Origin: Clostridium polyendosporum
GTDB lineage: Bacteria; Bacillota; Clostridia; Clostridiales; Clostridiaceae
DNA length: 54,619 bases
Direction: 5' to 3'
Assembly: GCF_018332455.1 (NCBI RefSeq)
Contig: NZ_BOPZ01000025.1
Location: forward strand, 1-54,619
Both the position numbers and the translations under genes were made by a program. Below, piece after piece: positions 25,986-34,514 of the stretch. Positions within the stretch are counted from its first letter, which is position 1, and every line of letters begins with the position of its first letter. The notes beneath the pieces were generated by a model. It did no database searches. It worked only from the letters and a program-made list of their open reading frames with translations, and was not told the origin of the DNA.

Positions 25986-26142
25986 TGAAATGAAATTTCA
26001 TTTTTTATTTTACTTTTTTTAAAATTATGAAATTACATTTTAAAGAGCTGAATTTATATGTACACTTCTAGAGAAATATTATATTATGATTTATAAAGTG
26101 AGAAATAAGATATGAAATCATCATATAAAAGGGGAGAGTATT

Positions 26143-27126
26143 ATGAAAATAGGAACTATAGGAACAGGAGTAATTGTAGAGGAATTTTTAAATGCAGTAA
26201 AAGAAGTAGAAAATGTTGAATGTACAGCTGTTTATTCAAGAAAAGAAGAAACAGCCAGAGTATTAGCAGATAAGTATAATGTAAAACAAATATATACAGA
26301 TTATGATGCCTTACTTAAAGATGAAAACGTAAACTTTATTTATATAGCATCACCAAACAGTATGCATTATAAATATGCTTTAAAAGCATTACAAAATGGA
26401 AAAAATGTTATTTGTGAAAAACCATTTACATCAACTGTTGAAGAAGCAGAAACATTAATAGACTTAGCAAAAGAAAAGAATTTGTTGTTATTTGAGGCAA
26501 TTACAACATTACATTTACCAAACTACAATAAGATTAAAGAACAAATTGAATCTTTAGGTGAATTAAAATTAGTTCAATGTAATTATTCTCAATATTCAAG
26601 TAGGTATGATAAATTTTTAGCAGGAGAAGTGGCAAATGCATTCAATCCGGCATTTTCTGGAGGAGCGTTAGCAGATATTAATATTTATAATTTACACTTT
26701 GTAACTGGATTATTTGGGAAAGCAAAGGAAGTAAAATACGTTGCTAATATTGCTGAAAATGGAATTGATACATCAGGGATTGTTACTTTAAGATATGATG
26801 ATTTCGTATGTGAGTGTGTAGGTGCTAAGGATTCGAATAGTCCAAGTTTTGCTATTATTCAAGGAACAAAGGGATACATAAAATTAAATGGTCCTGCTAA
26901 TCAATGTCTTTCATTTGAATTTGGAATTGGTAATAAGGTTGAAACTTATAACGAACAAAAATTCTCAAATAGGATGGTTTATGAGGTAACAGATTTTGCA
27001 AATATATATCATAATAATGATTTGAAAAAGTATCACGAATTATTAGAACATTCTTTAAGTGTTGTAGAGATAGCAGTAATGGCAAGAAAAGATGCTGGAA
27101 TTGTATTTGCAGCAGATAATAAGTAA
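26143..27126 (+). CDS. Gfo/Idh/MocA-family oxidoreductase, first copy
   Basis: 327 residues. The N-terminal Rossmann motif GTIGTGVIVEEFL (about 4-16), the family motif CEKPFTS (about 96-102) that positions the catalytic Lys, and C-terminal GGALADINIYNLHF. These enzymes oxidise or reduce sugars, inositols or related polyols with NAD(P). A GGGGAGAG site precedes the ATG. A second family member follows 190 bp later, and an RpiR remnant is divergent upstream, which suggests a former sugar-utilisation locus. Substrate unknown. Confidence 0.92.
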   Translation: MKIGTIGTGVIVEEFLNAVKEVENVECTAVYSRKEETARVLADKYNVKQIYTDYDALLKDENVNFIYIASPNSMHYKYALKALQNGKNVICEKPFTSTVEEAETLIDLAKEKNLLLFEAITTLHLPNYNKIKEQIESLGELKLVQCNYSQYSSRYDKFLAGEVANAFNPAFSGGALADINIYNLHFVTGLFGKAKEVKYVANIAENGIDTSGIVTLRYDDFVCECVGAKDSNSPSFAIIQGTKGYIKLNGPANQCLSFEFGIGNKVETYNEQKFSNRMVYEVTDFANIYHNNDLKKYHELLEHSLSVVEIAVMARKDAGIVFAADNK

Positions 27127-27314
27127 TTTAATGCAAATGAAAGATGACAAGTAAAAGGGAACTTTATTTGTAAAAGATGTCACTAAGGTGATAATTTCAG
27201 AAGGAATCAGAATTGTTTCAAGTTAATATTGTAGTTTTTTATAATATTAATAAAGCTATTGAGTAAATAACTATCAATGTAAAAGACAGTATCATTAATT
27301 TGGAGGTATTAAGA

Positions 27315-28274
27315 TTGAGAAAAATAAGATGGGGAATAATTGGACCTGGGAATATTGCAATAAAGTTTGCGCAGGTTATAAAAAATATGGATGGAGTAGA
27401 ACTAGAAGCTGTTGCTTCAAGAATAAAGGAAAGAGCACAAGTATTTGGTAAGTCATTTGATGTACCTGAGAATAAATGTTATGGAAGTTATGAAGAAATC
27501 CTTCAAGATGAGAGTATAGATGCTGTATACGTTGCAGTACCACACACCTTTCATAAAGATATATCTATAATGTGCTTGAAAAGTGGGAAAGCAACCTTAT
27601 GTGAAAAACCTGTAACAATTAGTGAAGAAGAAATAAAAGAGATAGTTAAAACAGCAGAAGAAAATAAAATATTTTTTATGGAAGCAATGAAAACTAGATT
27701 CTTGCCAGTTAATCAAAAAGTTAAGCAACTAATAAATGAAGGAATAATTGGAGATGTGCGTTTACTTCAAGCAGATTTCGGGTTTAAGGCTCCTTTTGAT
27801 CCATGTAATAGATTATTTGATAAGAAATTAGGTGGAGGTGCATTACTGGATGTAGGGATTTATAACGTATCTTATAGTTCCTTTATTTTTGGGAATCATC
27901 CTGTAACTATTAAAAGTGATTTGTATTTTGGAAAAACTGGTGTAGATGAGAGTGCTTCTATAAATTTAAGTTATGAAGATGGAAAAATAGCACAGTTGTA
28001 TGCAGCTATAAATGTGAATACAATACGAGAAGCTAATATTGTTGGTACAGAAGGAAGGATATGTGTCCCTCGATTTTCAAATGCTGAGTCTGCAACTATT
28101 TTCATAAATGGAGAAGAAAAAAACATACATATGCCTTTTGGTATAAATGGTTTTGAATATCAGATTCAAGAGGTTGTAAATTGTCTTAATGAAGGAAAAC
28201 TTCAAAGTGATATAATGAGCTGGAAAGACTCCATAGAAATAATGAGAATAATAGATGTTGCTAAAAATCAGTAA
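27315..28274 (+). CDS. Gfo/Idh/MocA-family oxidoreductase, second copy
   Basis: 319 residues from TTG at 27315, 8 nt after GGAGG; an upstream in-frame TTG overlaps that ribosome site. It carries GIIGPGNIAIKFA, CEKPVTISEEE and GGGALLDVGIYNVSY, the same layout as the neighbour at 26143 but clearly divergent from it. The pair may carry out successive steps on one sugar, as in oxidation-reduction epimerisation, but that is inference. No terminator directly follows. Confidence 0.92.
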   Translation: MRKIRWGIIGPGNIAIKFAQVIKNMDGVELEAVASRIKERAQVFGKSFDVPENKCYGSYEEILQDESIDAVYVAVPHTFHKDISIMCLKSGKATLCEKPVTISEEEIKEIVKTAEENKIFFMEAMKTRFLPVNQKVKQLINEGIIGDVRLLQADFGFKAPFDPCNRLFDKKLGGGALLDVGIYNVSYSSFIFGNHPVTIKSDLYFGKTGVDESASINLSYEDGKIAQLYAAINVNTIREANIVGTEGRICVPRFSNAESATIFINGEEKNIHMPFGINGFEYQIQEVVNCLNEGKLQSDIMSWKDSIEIMRIIDVAKNQ

Positions 28275-28352
28275 TCTATTTAAGAATAACAAAGTGAGAG
28301 AATCACGCTTCCCTAGTTTTATTTTCAATTCAAGTAACTAAAAGTACTCTTA

Positions 28353-28746
28353 TCATTTAATAACTATATAATTATATTTATTTTTCAGCATAGTGATACG
28401 AATGTTACTACCGCAATAACTTGCTGACAAGGAAAACATCATTTAATACCAACCAATTTTGAGGAAAAGAGAATGATATCTCCCAATATTTTTGTGCAAT
28501 TAACGAAAGACTTTCTCGTGGTCTTACGATATGTGTTCCGGATGGCGTGGGAATCACCAAAGCCTGGCCAATTATAAGCAAATTTGGTTTGCTTCGATAA
28601 TTCGTGACATATCAATCCCATAAAACCTAGAAATTTTCAACAAAGTATCTCCTTTTTGTACAACATGAATCTGCAATTGGTTCCCCTCTTTCACAAATAT
28701 TTTTTATTCTCTTATATGCAAAAAACAAACTAATTATGTTTAATAC
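28353..28746 (-). pseudogene. Internally deleted copy of the LysM-GH18 gene
   Basis: The sequence matches 17795-17927, then jumps at about 28487 to match 18949-19224. About 1 kb (both the GH18 catalytic core and part of LysM 2) is missing. The break lies in the shared bases ATA. A second 13-bp deletion near 28585 shifts the frame. The upstream ribosome-site region is also copied, so this was a full-length duplicate that later collapsed. Confidence 0.92.
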
Positions 28747-28948
28747 TTAATTAAGAGAAGGAAGAAATAATGAAGAGTATAAATGAAAAAATAATCAAAA
28801 GGATATAAATAAGTGTAGGATATAAAATAGTCTTCTTTGTTCTGATGAATTTGTTTAATTTTTGTTATGTTTTTTATAAAGAATATTTGCAAGGTTACAC
28901 TACTAAAGGAGATAAAATACTATATTTAATAGATAAAGGATGGGATTT
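28747..28948 (+). other. Short interval with a broken membrane-like frame
   Basis: After AAGGAAG, ATG at 28770 opens MKSINEKIIKRI and meets a stop. The same frame then continues ISVGYKIVFFVLMNLFNF to near the next gene. It may be an eroded small membrane protein. Confidence 0.3.
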
Positions 28949-29860
28949 ATGATTACACCAAGCTATTTAAATTTATTAGCAACAGATGAGTTTAGCAATA
29001 GAGTTGAATCTTTAAAACAAATGCTTGAAAACTGTGTTCTTTGTCCCCACCAATGTGAAGTAAATAGGCTTAAAGGGGAAAGAGGATACTGCAAAACACT
29101 AGATAAAGCTGTTGTCTCCGGGGTTCAACCACATTTTGGTGAAGAAGAGGAATTAGTAGGTATATATGGATCAGGCACAATCTTCTTTTCCTATTGTAAT
29201 ATGAAATGTGCATTCTGCCAGAACTATGAGATAAGCTATTGTGGAGAAGGTGAGGAAGTAGATGCAAATAAACTGGCTGAAATGATGTTATATTTACAAA
29301 AAAAAGGATGCCATAATATTAATCTTGTTTCTCCAAGTCATATAGTGCCACAAATAGTAGAAGCCATATTTATAGCTGCTCAAAAAGGTTTAAATATACC
29401 TATAGTATATAATTCAAATGGATATGATTTAACGGATACCCTTAGACTTTTAGATGGCATAGTAGACATTTATATGCCTGATATTAAGTTTTCTGATGAT
29501 GATATCGCACAAAAATACTTAGGTGTAAAAAACTACTATACAATTGCTAAAGCAGCTATAAAAGAGATGCACAGACAGGTTGGTAACTTAAAAACAGACA
29601 ACAGAAATATCGCTTATAAAGGACTTCTTATAAGACATTTAGTTATGCCAGAAAATCTAGCTGGCACAGAAAAAATTATGAAATTCATAGCCAATGAAAT
29701 ATCAAAGGACACCTATGTAAATATCATGGCACAATACTATCCAGCTCATAAGGCTTTCGATTATGAGGAATTAAGCAGAAGAATAACAAGACAAGAATAT
29801 GAAAAGGCAGTTAATTATGCTTTATCAGCAGGAATAAAGATAAGTAACTTCAATTACTAA
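28949..29860 (+). CDS. PflX-type radical SAM protein
   Basis: 303 residues from ATG at 28949; the ATG at 28940 touches the AAAGG ribosome site. The radical SAM cluster motif is CNMKCAFC (Cys83, Cys87, Cys90). Four earlier cysteines (29, 32, 36, 48; CVLCPHQC...GYC) are characteristic of this family, which resembles pyruvate-formate-lyase activating enzymes but has no known target. GSGTIFFSYCN and LVSPSHIVPQI also fit. No glycyl-radical enzyme gene is nearby. Ends without an obvious terminator. Confidence 0.9.
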   Translation: MITPSYLNLLATDEFSNRVESLKQMLENCVLCPHQCEVNRLKGERGYCKTLDKAVVSGVQPHFGEEEELVGIYGSGTIFFSYCNMKCAFCQNYEISYCGEGEEVDANKLAEMMLYLQKKGCHNINLVSPSHIVPQIVEAIFIAAQKGLNIPIVYNSNGYDLTDTLRLLDGIVDIYMPDIKFSDDDIAQKYLGVKNYYTIAKAAIKEMHRQVGNLKTDNRNIAYKGLLIRHLVMPENLAGTEKIMKFIANEISKDTYVNIMAQYYPAHKAFDYEELSRRITRQEYEKAVNYALSAGIKISNFNY

Positions 29861-29861
29861 T

Positions 29862-29909
29862 GAATTTCTGAAAATGGTCTCAGTATTCAATGTTTTCCCG
29901 AAATTCTTA
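29862..29909 (+). repeat. Palindromic repeat, copy related to 42961-43007
   Basis: GAATTTCTGAAAATGGTCTC, then AGTATTCAATG and an inverted return of the arm. Unit, spacing and loop sequence match the core of the element at 42938-43030. Confidence 0.55.
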
Positions 29910-29960
29910 ATTCAGTTATAAATTTATTTACCTATAAAAAAGCTTAATTTCAAAATATAT

Positions 29961-30071
29961 ATGTACAGAGAAACTTTAGCTGGTCACAATGCTGTAAGAC
30001 TTGCTTTAGGAATGCAACTTTTGATACTGCCAAGATCCAGTCCCATAGGTGGTTTAATAGGATATATATAA
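29961..30071 (+). pseudogene. Short flavoprotein-like C-terminal remnant
   Basis: A 36-codon frame reads LAGHNAVRLALGMQLLILPR, then SSPIGGLIGYI and a stop. It resembles the C terminus of an FAD-dependent oxidoreductase. No ribosome site and no N-terminal part. The tail is similar to that at 14501-14620. Confidence 0.35.
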
Positions 30072-30074
30072 ATA

Positions 30075-30103
30075 AGCTTACCCAGGTGTGGTAAGCTATT
30101 TTT
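30075..30103 (+). terminator. Terminator-like hairpin
   Basis: AGCTTACC/GGTAAGCT, 7-nt loop, then ATTTTTG. The right arm starts a ~60-bp sequence repeated at 52894-52952. Confidence 0.65.
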
Positions 30104-30150
30104 GTTGTATTTTAAGTGCTACGAGTCTTAGATTCAAAAGCAAATATTTA
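30091..30150 (+). repeat. ~60-bp dispersed repeat, copy 1
   Basis: GTAAGCTATTTTT...GTATTTTAAG followed by TTCAAAAGCAAATAT matches 52894-52952 with scattered differences. Confidence 0.65.
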
Positions 30151-30270
30151 GCATTATAAAAATACTAAGTCTCTCTAAACCCGCATTTTCCTTATATGTT
30201 TTTATATTTTTTTGTTTTTAAGAACACAAAAATATTACAATATTTATTTTTAAAGAACAAAGGAGATTAG

Positions 30271-30348
30271 ATGTTTGGCAGAGTACACCGCAGAGACTTA
30301 CAAAGGGTGTTACTGCAAGAAGGCTCACTGAAATGTGTACTTTTTTAA
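30271..30348 (+). other. Possible 25-codon gene with its own terminator
   Basis: ATG at 30271 lies 6 nt after AAAGGAG and opens MFGRVHRRDLQRVLLQEG, with a stop at 30346-30348. A terminator follows within 20 bp. An overlapping frame (LTKGVTARRLTEM) is also open to the TAG at about 30357, so this may instead be the tail of a decayed gene. Confidence 0.35.
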
Positions 30349-30365
30349 ATAAATAGTAAAATATT

Positions 30366-30404
30366 AAAGCAGTTAGTAGGGGTATACTTACCAACTGCTT
30401 TTTG
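30366..30404 (+). terminator. Terminator
   Basis: AAAGCAGTT/AACTGCTTT with further pairing inside and TTGTTTT after it. Confidence 0.7.
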
Positions 30405-30455
30405 TTTTGAGATTATAAACTATCTATAGTTTAAACTATATTTCCCATTTTTATA

Positions 30456-31019
30456 TTAATAAGGTGTGGGAAATGGTGGGTAGAAATAAGGTGGAAAAGG
30501 ATTAGAGTAATATGAATGATGATAATAATCTGGATAGAAATGTGAAGGAGAATAATATTGATCCATGTGTCTATAATGTTGACCAATGTTGCCATAGTAT
30601 TGTCTACAAATAGTTAAATCTTTTTCTTTAATAGCAACACTTAGGCTAATCTTTTCGTAGTGTTTTACTATCGGGCAAGTATGTTTCATCGGACAAGTAT
30701 ACATCAACGGACAAACACACATTGGAGCAACAGGGACCATCGGAGCAACAGGAGCCATCGGAGCAACAGGGGCCATCGGAGCAACAGGGGCCATCGGAGC
30801 AACAGGGGCCATCGGAGCAACAGGGGCCATCGGAGCAACAGGGGCCATCGGAGTAACAGGAGCCTTCGGAGCAACAGGGGCCATCGGAGCAACAGGGGCT
30901 ACCGGAGCAACAGGGGCCACCGGAGCAACAGGGGCCTTCATCTTTGCGATGATTTTTTTAGCTCTTTCACTATATTCATCAGAATAACTATATTGTCTGT
31001 CTTGAGTGGGATTATACAT
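30456..31019 (-). CDS. Repeat-containing, probable spore-coat-like protein
   Basis: 187 residues from ATG at 31019, 5 nt after GGAGG. The N-terminal ~28 residues are charged and hydrophilic. Twelve hexapeptides of APVAPM type (about 29-102) are encoded by an 18-bp tandem repeat. Next comes a cysteine cluster ([16 protein letters not shown]), a mixed segment, and a Tyr/His/Pro-rich tail ([17 protein letters not shown]). Tyr- and Cys-rich low-complexity ends are typical of clostridial coat and exosporium proteins, so a spore-surface role is likely but not proven. The opposite strand of the repeats reads as collagen-like Gly-X-Y triplets. Confidence 0.75.
   Translation of the reverse strand: MYNPTQDRQYSYSDEYSERAKKIIAKMKAPVAPVAPVAPVAPVAPMAPVAPKAPVTPMAPVAPMAPVAPMAPVAPMAPVAPMAPVAPMAPVAPMVPVAPMCVCPLMYTCPMKHTCPIVKHYEKISLSVAIKEKDLTICRQYYGNIGQHYRHMDQYYSPSHFYPDYYHHSYYSNPFPPYFYPPFPTPY
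30724..30939. repeat. Twelve tandem 18-bp units
   Basis: Consensus GGAGCAACAGGGGCCATC on the + strand, near-identical over 12 units with substitutions mainly at the ends of the array. It encodes (APVAPM)n on the minus strand. In the + strand GGA frame it reads GATGAI, a collagen-like pattern. There are no spacers, so it is not a CRISPR. Copy number is likely to vary between strains. Confidence 0.95.
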
Positions 31020-31031
31020 AATAACCTCCAA

Positions 31032-31321
31032 AAAAAATTACCTACAAGGTTAGTATATGAAAGGTATTACAAAAAGTTCCATAGGATAAAGCTAGGTATT
31101 GTTAGAAGGAATCTAGGAAATTAGGTGCTTTTTATTTTAGTGTTATGGGCGATGTGTATTTTATTAACCTACATCAAGATAAAAGAAAGTGATACAAATG
31201 TTAAATCCACCAATTACAAGAATGAGCGGAAAAAGTAAATTAAGAAAAACTTAGGATAATATCTCATAAAGGCAAAAACTAATAATAAATTAAGATGGTA
31301 TCGACAAAGAAAAATTTTTAT
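31032..31321. other. Intergenic stretch without a supported gene
   Basis: Should contain the minus-strand promoter of the coat-like gene. Frames are short and lack ribosome sites. Confidence 0.4.
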
Positions 31322-31349
31322 CCTAAAATATAGAAGATAATATTTTAGG
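31322..31349 (+). promoter_or_regulatory. Hairpin overlapping the ribosome site of the gene at 31361
   Basis: CCTAAAATAT (31322-31331) pairs perfectly with ATATTTTAGG (31340-31349). The right arm includes the first bases of the AGGGAG ribosome site, so folding would partly hide it. It could be an operator or a translational switch. Confidence 0.5.
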
Positions 31350-31360
31350 GAGTTGATATT

Positions 31361-31594
31361 ATGAAGGTAGTTTTTCAATTTTATGATAAAAATGGGCAGT
31401 CAGATTCAGCTAATAATATAGAGAAGGACTTATCAAGTGATGAAATTATGGTATTATTAAAAAGTAAGGAAATAGCTTATCCAGTTAATACAGGTTTTTT
31501 ATTTACAATAAAACACTGCGAGATTGAAAATTCTGTTTACGATATGTTTACGGAACCATATAAACTAATTATAAAATTAAAAGAAAAGAATTAG
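31361..31594 (+). CDS. Hypothetical 77-residue protein
   Basis: Begins MKVVFQFYDKNGQSDSANN; soluble, acidic, no recognised motif. It has a clear AGGGAG site and its own upstream hairpin at 31322-31349. It stands alone, with no terminator seen. Real coding is likely from the ribosome site, but function is unknown. Confidence 0.6.
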   Translation: MKVVFQFYDKNGQSDSANNIEKDLSSDEIMVLLKSKEIAYPVNTGFLFTIKHCEIENSVYDMFTEPYKLIIKLKEKN

Positions 31595-31920
31595 TTATTA
31601 AAGAATAATTGATGACTCTTCTTTATGTTTAAAATTATCGTAGTTTTATATTCATCTATATTAAGAGCGCTGGCAAAAATGAGAGTGGGTTTGTTTTACT
31701 TACATAATAAAAAATTATAAAAAGATGATGTTATAGGAACTGGAAGTCTTTACTTGTTTTAATCAAGGGGATAGGATTCATATATACTCATCATTCAGAA
31801 GCATTTGAGTGTATAAAAAATTCAGAATGGAAATATAATTAAAGAAAATTATTAAGATATTTTTGCCTTCAATAGACTTACCATATATAGATGGGTAGTT
31901 CGATAGAGTAAAGGGGGGAC
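31595..31920. other. Intergenic stretch without a supported gene
   Basis: Only scraps of open frame, for example THHSEAFECIKNSEWKYN near 31780-31840 without a start. Probably contains the promoter for 31921. Confidence 0.35.
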
Positions 31921-32385
31921 ATGATGTTTAAAAATCCTTATGTTAAAAACGTTTTATCTGCTTTGGCGGTTGCCTTTTTCGGTTTCATACTATTAAATCT
32001 TACCTTTATTTTTGATTGGTTAATACAATCATTCATTGATCTGTTTTTTCCATACGATTTCAATATGACTAGACAGTGGTATCCACCAATTAAACATATT
32101 ATATTTATGTTTATTATTGCCGTAATTTCTTGGTTCGTTTTCAAATCCAAGTTATCTGAAATCTATAAAGCAATTTATTTAGTCGTGCCTTTGGCAGTGA
32201 TCTTTACTACTACGTGGATATTTTTATATCGCTGGCCAATATTAGCTCACGGTATCAGTGCCATAATTTTTGGAGGTATTATCTTTTATTTCTACAGAAC
32301 TAAAAAAAACTGGCTTTATTACTATGCTTTGATTTTAATTGCTTCTGTATTATTAGTTATGGGTCTATTGGGCGTGGATATTTAA
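31921..32385 (+). CDS. Small polytopic membrane protein of unknown function
   Basis: 154 residues (first of two adjacent ATGs) after a GGGGGG site. Five hydrophobic segments, with a large loop FPYDFNMTRQWYPPIKH between the first and second. No catalytic motif and no named family recognised. It is monocistronic, with a terminator at 32549. Confidence 0.75.
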   Translation: MMFKNPYVKNVLSALAVAFFGFILLNLTFIFDWLIQSFIDLFFPYDFNMTRQWYPPIKHIIFMFIIAVISWFVFKSKLSEIYKAIYLVVPLAVIFTTTWIFLYRWPILAHGISAIIFGGIIFYFYRTKKNWLYYYALILIASVLLVMGLLGVDI

Positions 32386-32548
32386 CGAGAAGGATTTTTT
32401 GTATTTGAGAATTAGAGAAAGCCATACCATTTTCAATCAATCATAAAGGATAAACGCTAGTTTAACTAATTTTTAAAGGAAGATGATTAGAAGTGAAAAA
32501 TGTTGAGAGGAAATTTAGTTTAATGCCATTATTCAAATTAACAAAAAT

Positions 32549-32575
32549 ATAGGCCAGAAAAGGGCCTATTTTTTA
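32549..32575 (+). terminator. Terminator
   Basis: ATAGGCC/GGCCTAT stem followed by TTTTTT. It is 160 bp past the stop of the small membrane protein. Confidence 0.8.
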
Positions 32576-32616
32576 TGCTTATAAATATGTAGTTTTAATA
32601 CAATACAAAAAAGAGA

Positions 32617-32650
32617 TTTGTAGATAAAAGTATTTTCATACTTTTGTCAC
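32617..32650 (-). terminator. Terminator of the DUF1275 gene
   Basis: On the minus strand AAAAGTAT/ATACTTTT forms a stem just after the stop at 32657. The unit GCTGTGACAAAAGTATG is shared with the terminator region at 17705-17741. Confidence 0.6.
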
Positions 32651-32656
32651 AGCTCC

Positions 32657-33373
32657 TTAATCAGCTTTACGTTCATCTATATGTAATAAAATTAGAGAAA
32701 ATACTAACAAAATGGCAGCGCCCCATACTGCTTGAGTTCCAATAGAAAATGTTAGAAGTCCACCTAAAAAAGCTCCTAATAAAAATGAGAAGATAATTAT
32801 AAAGTAACAAACAGCCTTTATAGCTGCTTTACGGTCTTTTTTTGTAAAAGCAACATAAGCTGCTTGTGAAGCCGAACGTAAATTACCAGTACACATGGTT
32901 GTAGCATAAGGAGAATCAACTAGTTTATTAAATGAAGAAAATTGAAGTGAAGCAACAAATGAGATTGCAACATTTACAAGAGTATTTGAAATAGTATTAG
33001 GTATAAATCCTACAATAAAAAGAATTCCTATCTCAAGAACTAAAACAGCACGTTTCGAATTTGGTATAAAAAGAATAGAGGAATCTTTTTTTATGGCTTC
33101 AGCAACTATTACTCCTATAATAAATGCAAAAATAGGCAAGGATTCCATTAAGGCCTGTCCCCAGTTTCCCTTAAAAGCTTCTATGCCTACTAAAACGATA
33201 TTTCCTGTTTGGGCATTAGCAAAAACACCACCTCTCTCAATAAAGGTATAAGCATCTAAAAGCCCTCCAACTATTGCGAGAAGTATTCCTAGTAGGATGG
33301 ATTCAGAAGTAATACTAGGTAGATGTATCTTTATTTTACTCTTCTGTACTGCATCTATGTCTTTAGTAATCAA
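32657..33373 (-). CDS. DUF1275 (YoaK) membrane protein
   Basis: 238 residues from TTG at 33373, about 11 nt after AAAGGAG; upstream in-frame TTG codons overlap or precede that site. Six membrane segments. Family hallmarks are GGLLDAYTFIERGGVFANAQTGNIVL near the N terminus, noted here only by its core GGVFANAQTGN, and YATTMCTGNLRSAS in the middle. Function of the family is unknown, possibly small-molecule transport. Single gene with its own terminator. Confidence 0.9.
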   Translation of the reverse strand: MITKDIDAVQKSKIKIHLPSITSESILLGILLAIVGGLLDAYTFIERGGVFANAQTGNIVLVGIEAFKGNWGQALMESLPIFAFIIGVIVAEAIKKDSSILFIPNSKRAVLVLEIGILFIVGFIPNTISNTLVNVAISFVASLQFSSFNKLVDSPYATTMCTGNLRSASQAAYVAFTKKDRKAAIKAVCYFIIIFSFLLGAFLGGLLTFSIGTQAVWGAAILLVFSLILLHIDERKAD

Positions 33374-33524
33374 AGTTTTAATATCTCCTTTCAATAGCAA
33401 TCTATACAATTTTGTATACTGTAATCTGCATAACTAATAATAGGTATATTATACTTTTATCGATAATATTGCGCAACACTCAACCTTCTTCAAGGTGGAG
33501 ATGGATAGCAATAAGTTATAACCA

Positions 33525-33710
33525 TTAGATAATAAAGAAGTTAAAAATCTAAATATTAGAGCATGGGAATGTCCAGACTGCAAAACTAAGCACCATAGAG
33601 GTATAAATTCAGCTATAAATATAAAAAGAGTAGGGTTGGTACAATCCTATTTTAAGCCTGTGGAGATAGTAGGTTGCAAGGTCTTTGAAACAGGAAGCTC
33701 CAGCTTCTAA
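33525..33710 (+). pseudogene. TnpB C-terminal remnant of an IS200/IS605 element
   Basis: The frame reads [19 protein letters not shown], then [19 protein letters not shown], and ends in a stop at 33708. This is the second half of the TnpB zinc ribbon (CPDC) plus the catalytic-motif region where active TnpB has DxNAAxNI; here Asp is replaced by Gly (RGINSAINI). The N-terminal ~300 residues and the first zinc pair are gone. AAGTGGGAGTAGTTTAC after the stop looks like a right-end sequence. Confidence 0.75.
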
Positions 33711-34090
33711 AGTGGGAGTAGTTTACATCCAACTTACCATTTGATGCAGTTATTTATCTTAAATAAGTTGCTCTTAAATGAGTATAAATTTTTAAATAAT
33801 TCAAGATTTTAAATTACCGAGAAACCTTAGACGAAAGTTTTACACTCTCTCTGAAAACTATAGATTGATAAAATCTAAGATGTAGCATGAAAGATGCTTC
33901 TAATATTGTTGATGATGCATAGTATTAAGACTATACATTTCAATCTATGGGTTTCTGGCAGAAAAAGCAGTAAAGATAGAGAATATTATTATATTTTATA
34001 GAATAAAAATAGATATCGGCAAGTGATTATTATTAATAAGTATTTACATTACTCAGTTAAATAAAATATTTATAATTGAGGTGGGATATT
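33711..34090. other. Intergenic stretch, probably right flank of the IS remnant
   Basis: No gene seen. It ends in the promoter region of the small gene at 34091. Confidence 0.35.
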
Positions 34091-34261
34091 ATGAAAATAT
34101 CAGAATTAAGCGAGGGAATTTTTCAAAATATTGATGGTCATGTGTATGTAGTAGAATGCTGTGAAAATGGCATGAAAAAAGTATATGCCACACATCTAGA
34201 AAGGTTTCTATCAGATAATGAGATAGATGAAATAGAAGTAATTAATGAGCCTACTAAATAA
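34091..34261 (+). CDS. Hypothetical 56-residue protein
   Basis: Starts at the ATG 6 nt after GAGGTGGG (MKISELSEGIFQNIDGHVYV). Acidic, soluble, two cysteines, no recognised motif. A terminator begins 7 bp after the stop, making a compact single-gene unit. Function unknown. Confidence 0.65.
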   Translation: MKISELSEGIFQNIDGHVYVVECCENGMKKVYATHLERFLSDNEIDEIEVINEPTK

Positions 34262-34267
34262 TTTATT

Positions 34268-34295
34268 AAGACTTGGATTTAATCCAGGTCTTTTT
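34268..34295 (+). terminator. Terminator of the 56-residue gene
   Basis: AAGACTTGGA/TCCAGGTCTT stem, 5-nt loop, five T. Confidence 0.85.
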
Positions 34296-34316
34296 CTATT
34301 GATAAGGAGTTATAAT

Positions 34317-34412
34317 TTGTATAAAATCAAGCTAATAAATGGTTCTGAAGAGACTACTATTCATTATCCTACTGCAAACAGTGAAGCACCTCATTTACTA
34401 GAAGCTAAATAG
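34317..34412 (+). pseudogene. N-terminal scrap of a phage tail protein
   Basis: A TTG at 34317, 7 nt after AAGGAG, opens MYKIKLINGSEETTIHY and stops after 31 codons. The start resembles the N terminus of siphophage tail/endopeptidase proteins of Firmicutes as I remember them. The ribosome site is intact but the rest of the gene is missing. Confidence 0.35.
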
Positions 34413-34514
34413 AGAAGAAGAATGTATATCATAACCTTATTAATAATAACATAAATAATATTCATTAGGTACGTAAAGACAATATAGTGCAATTAATTGA
34501 AGGTGGAGGTTTTT

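Noticed and set aside
30724-30939. Possible CRISPR array
   Set aside because: The 18-bp units are contiguous with no spacers and lie inside a coding sequence.
30660-31124. Long + strand frames over the 18-bp repeats (RSNRGH-type and GATGAI-type)
   Set aside because: The periodic repeat keeps several frames open. The minus frame has the ribosome site, a sensible N terminus and a coat-like C-terminal region; the + collagen-like frame lacks a start codon. Kept only as a finding.
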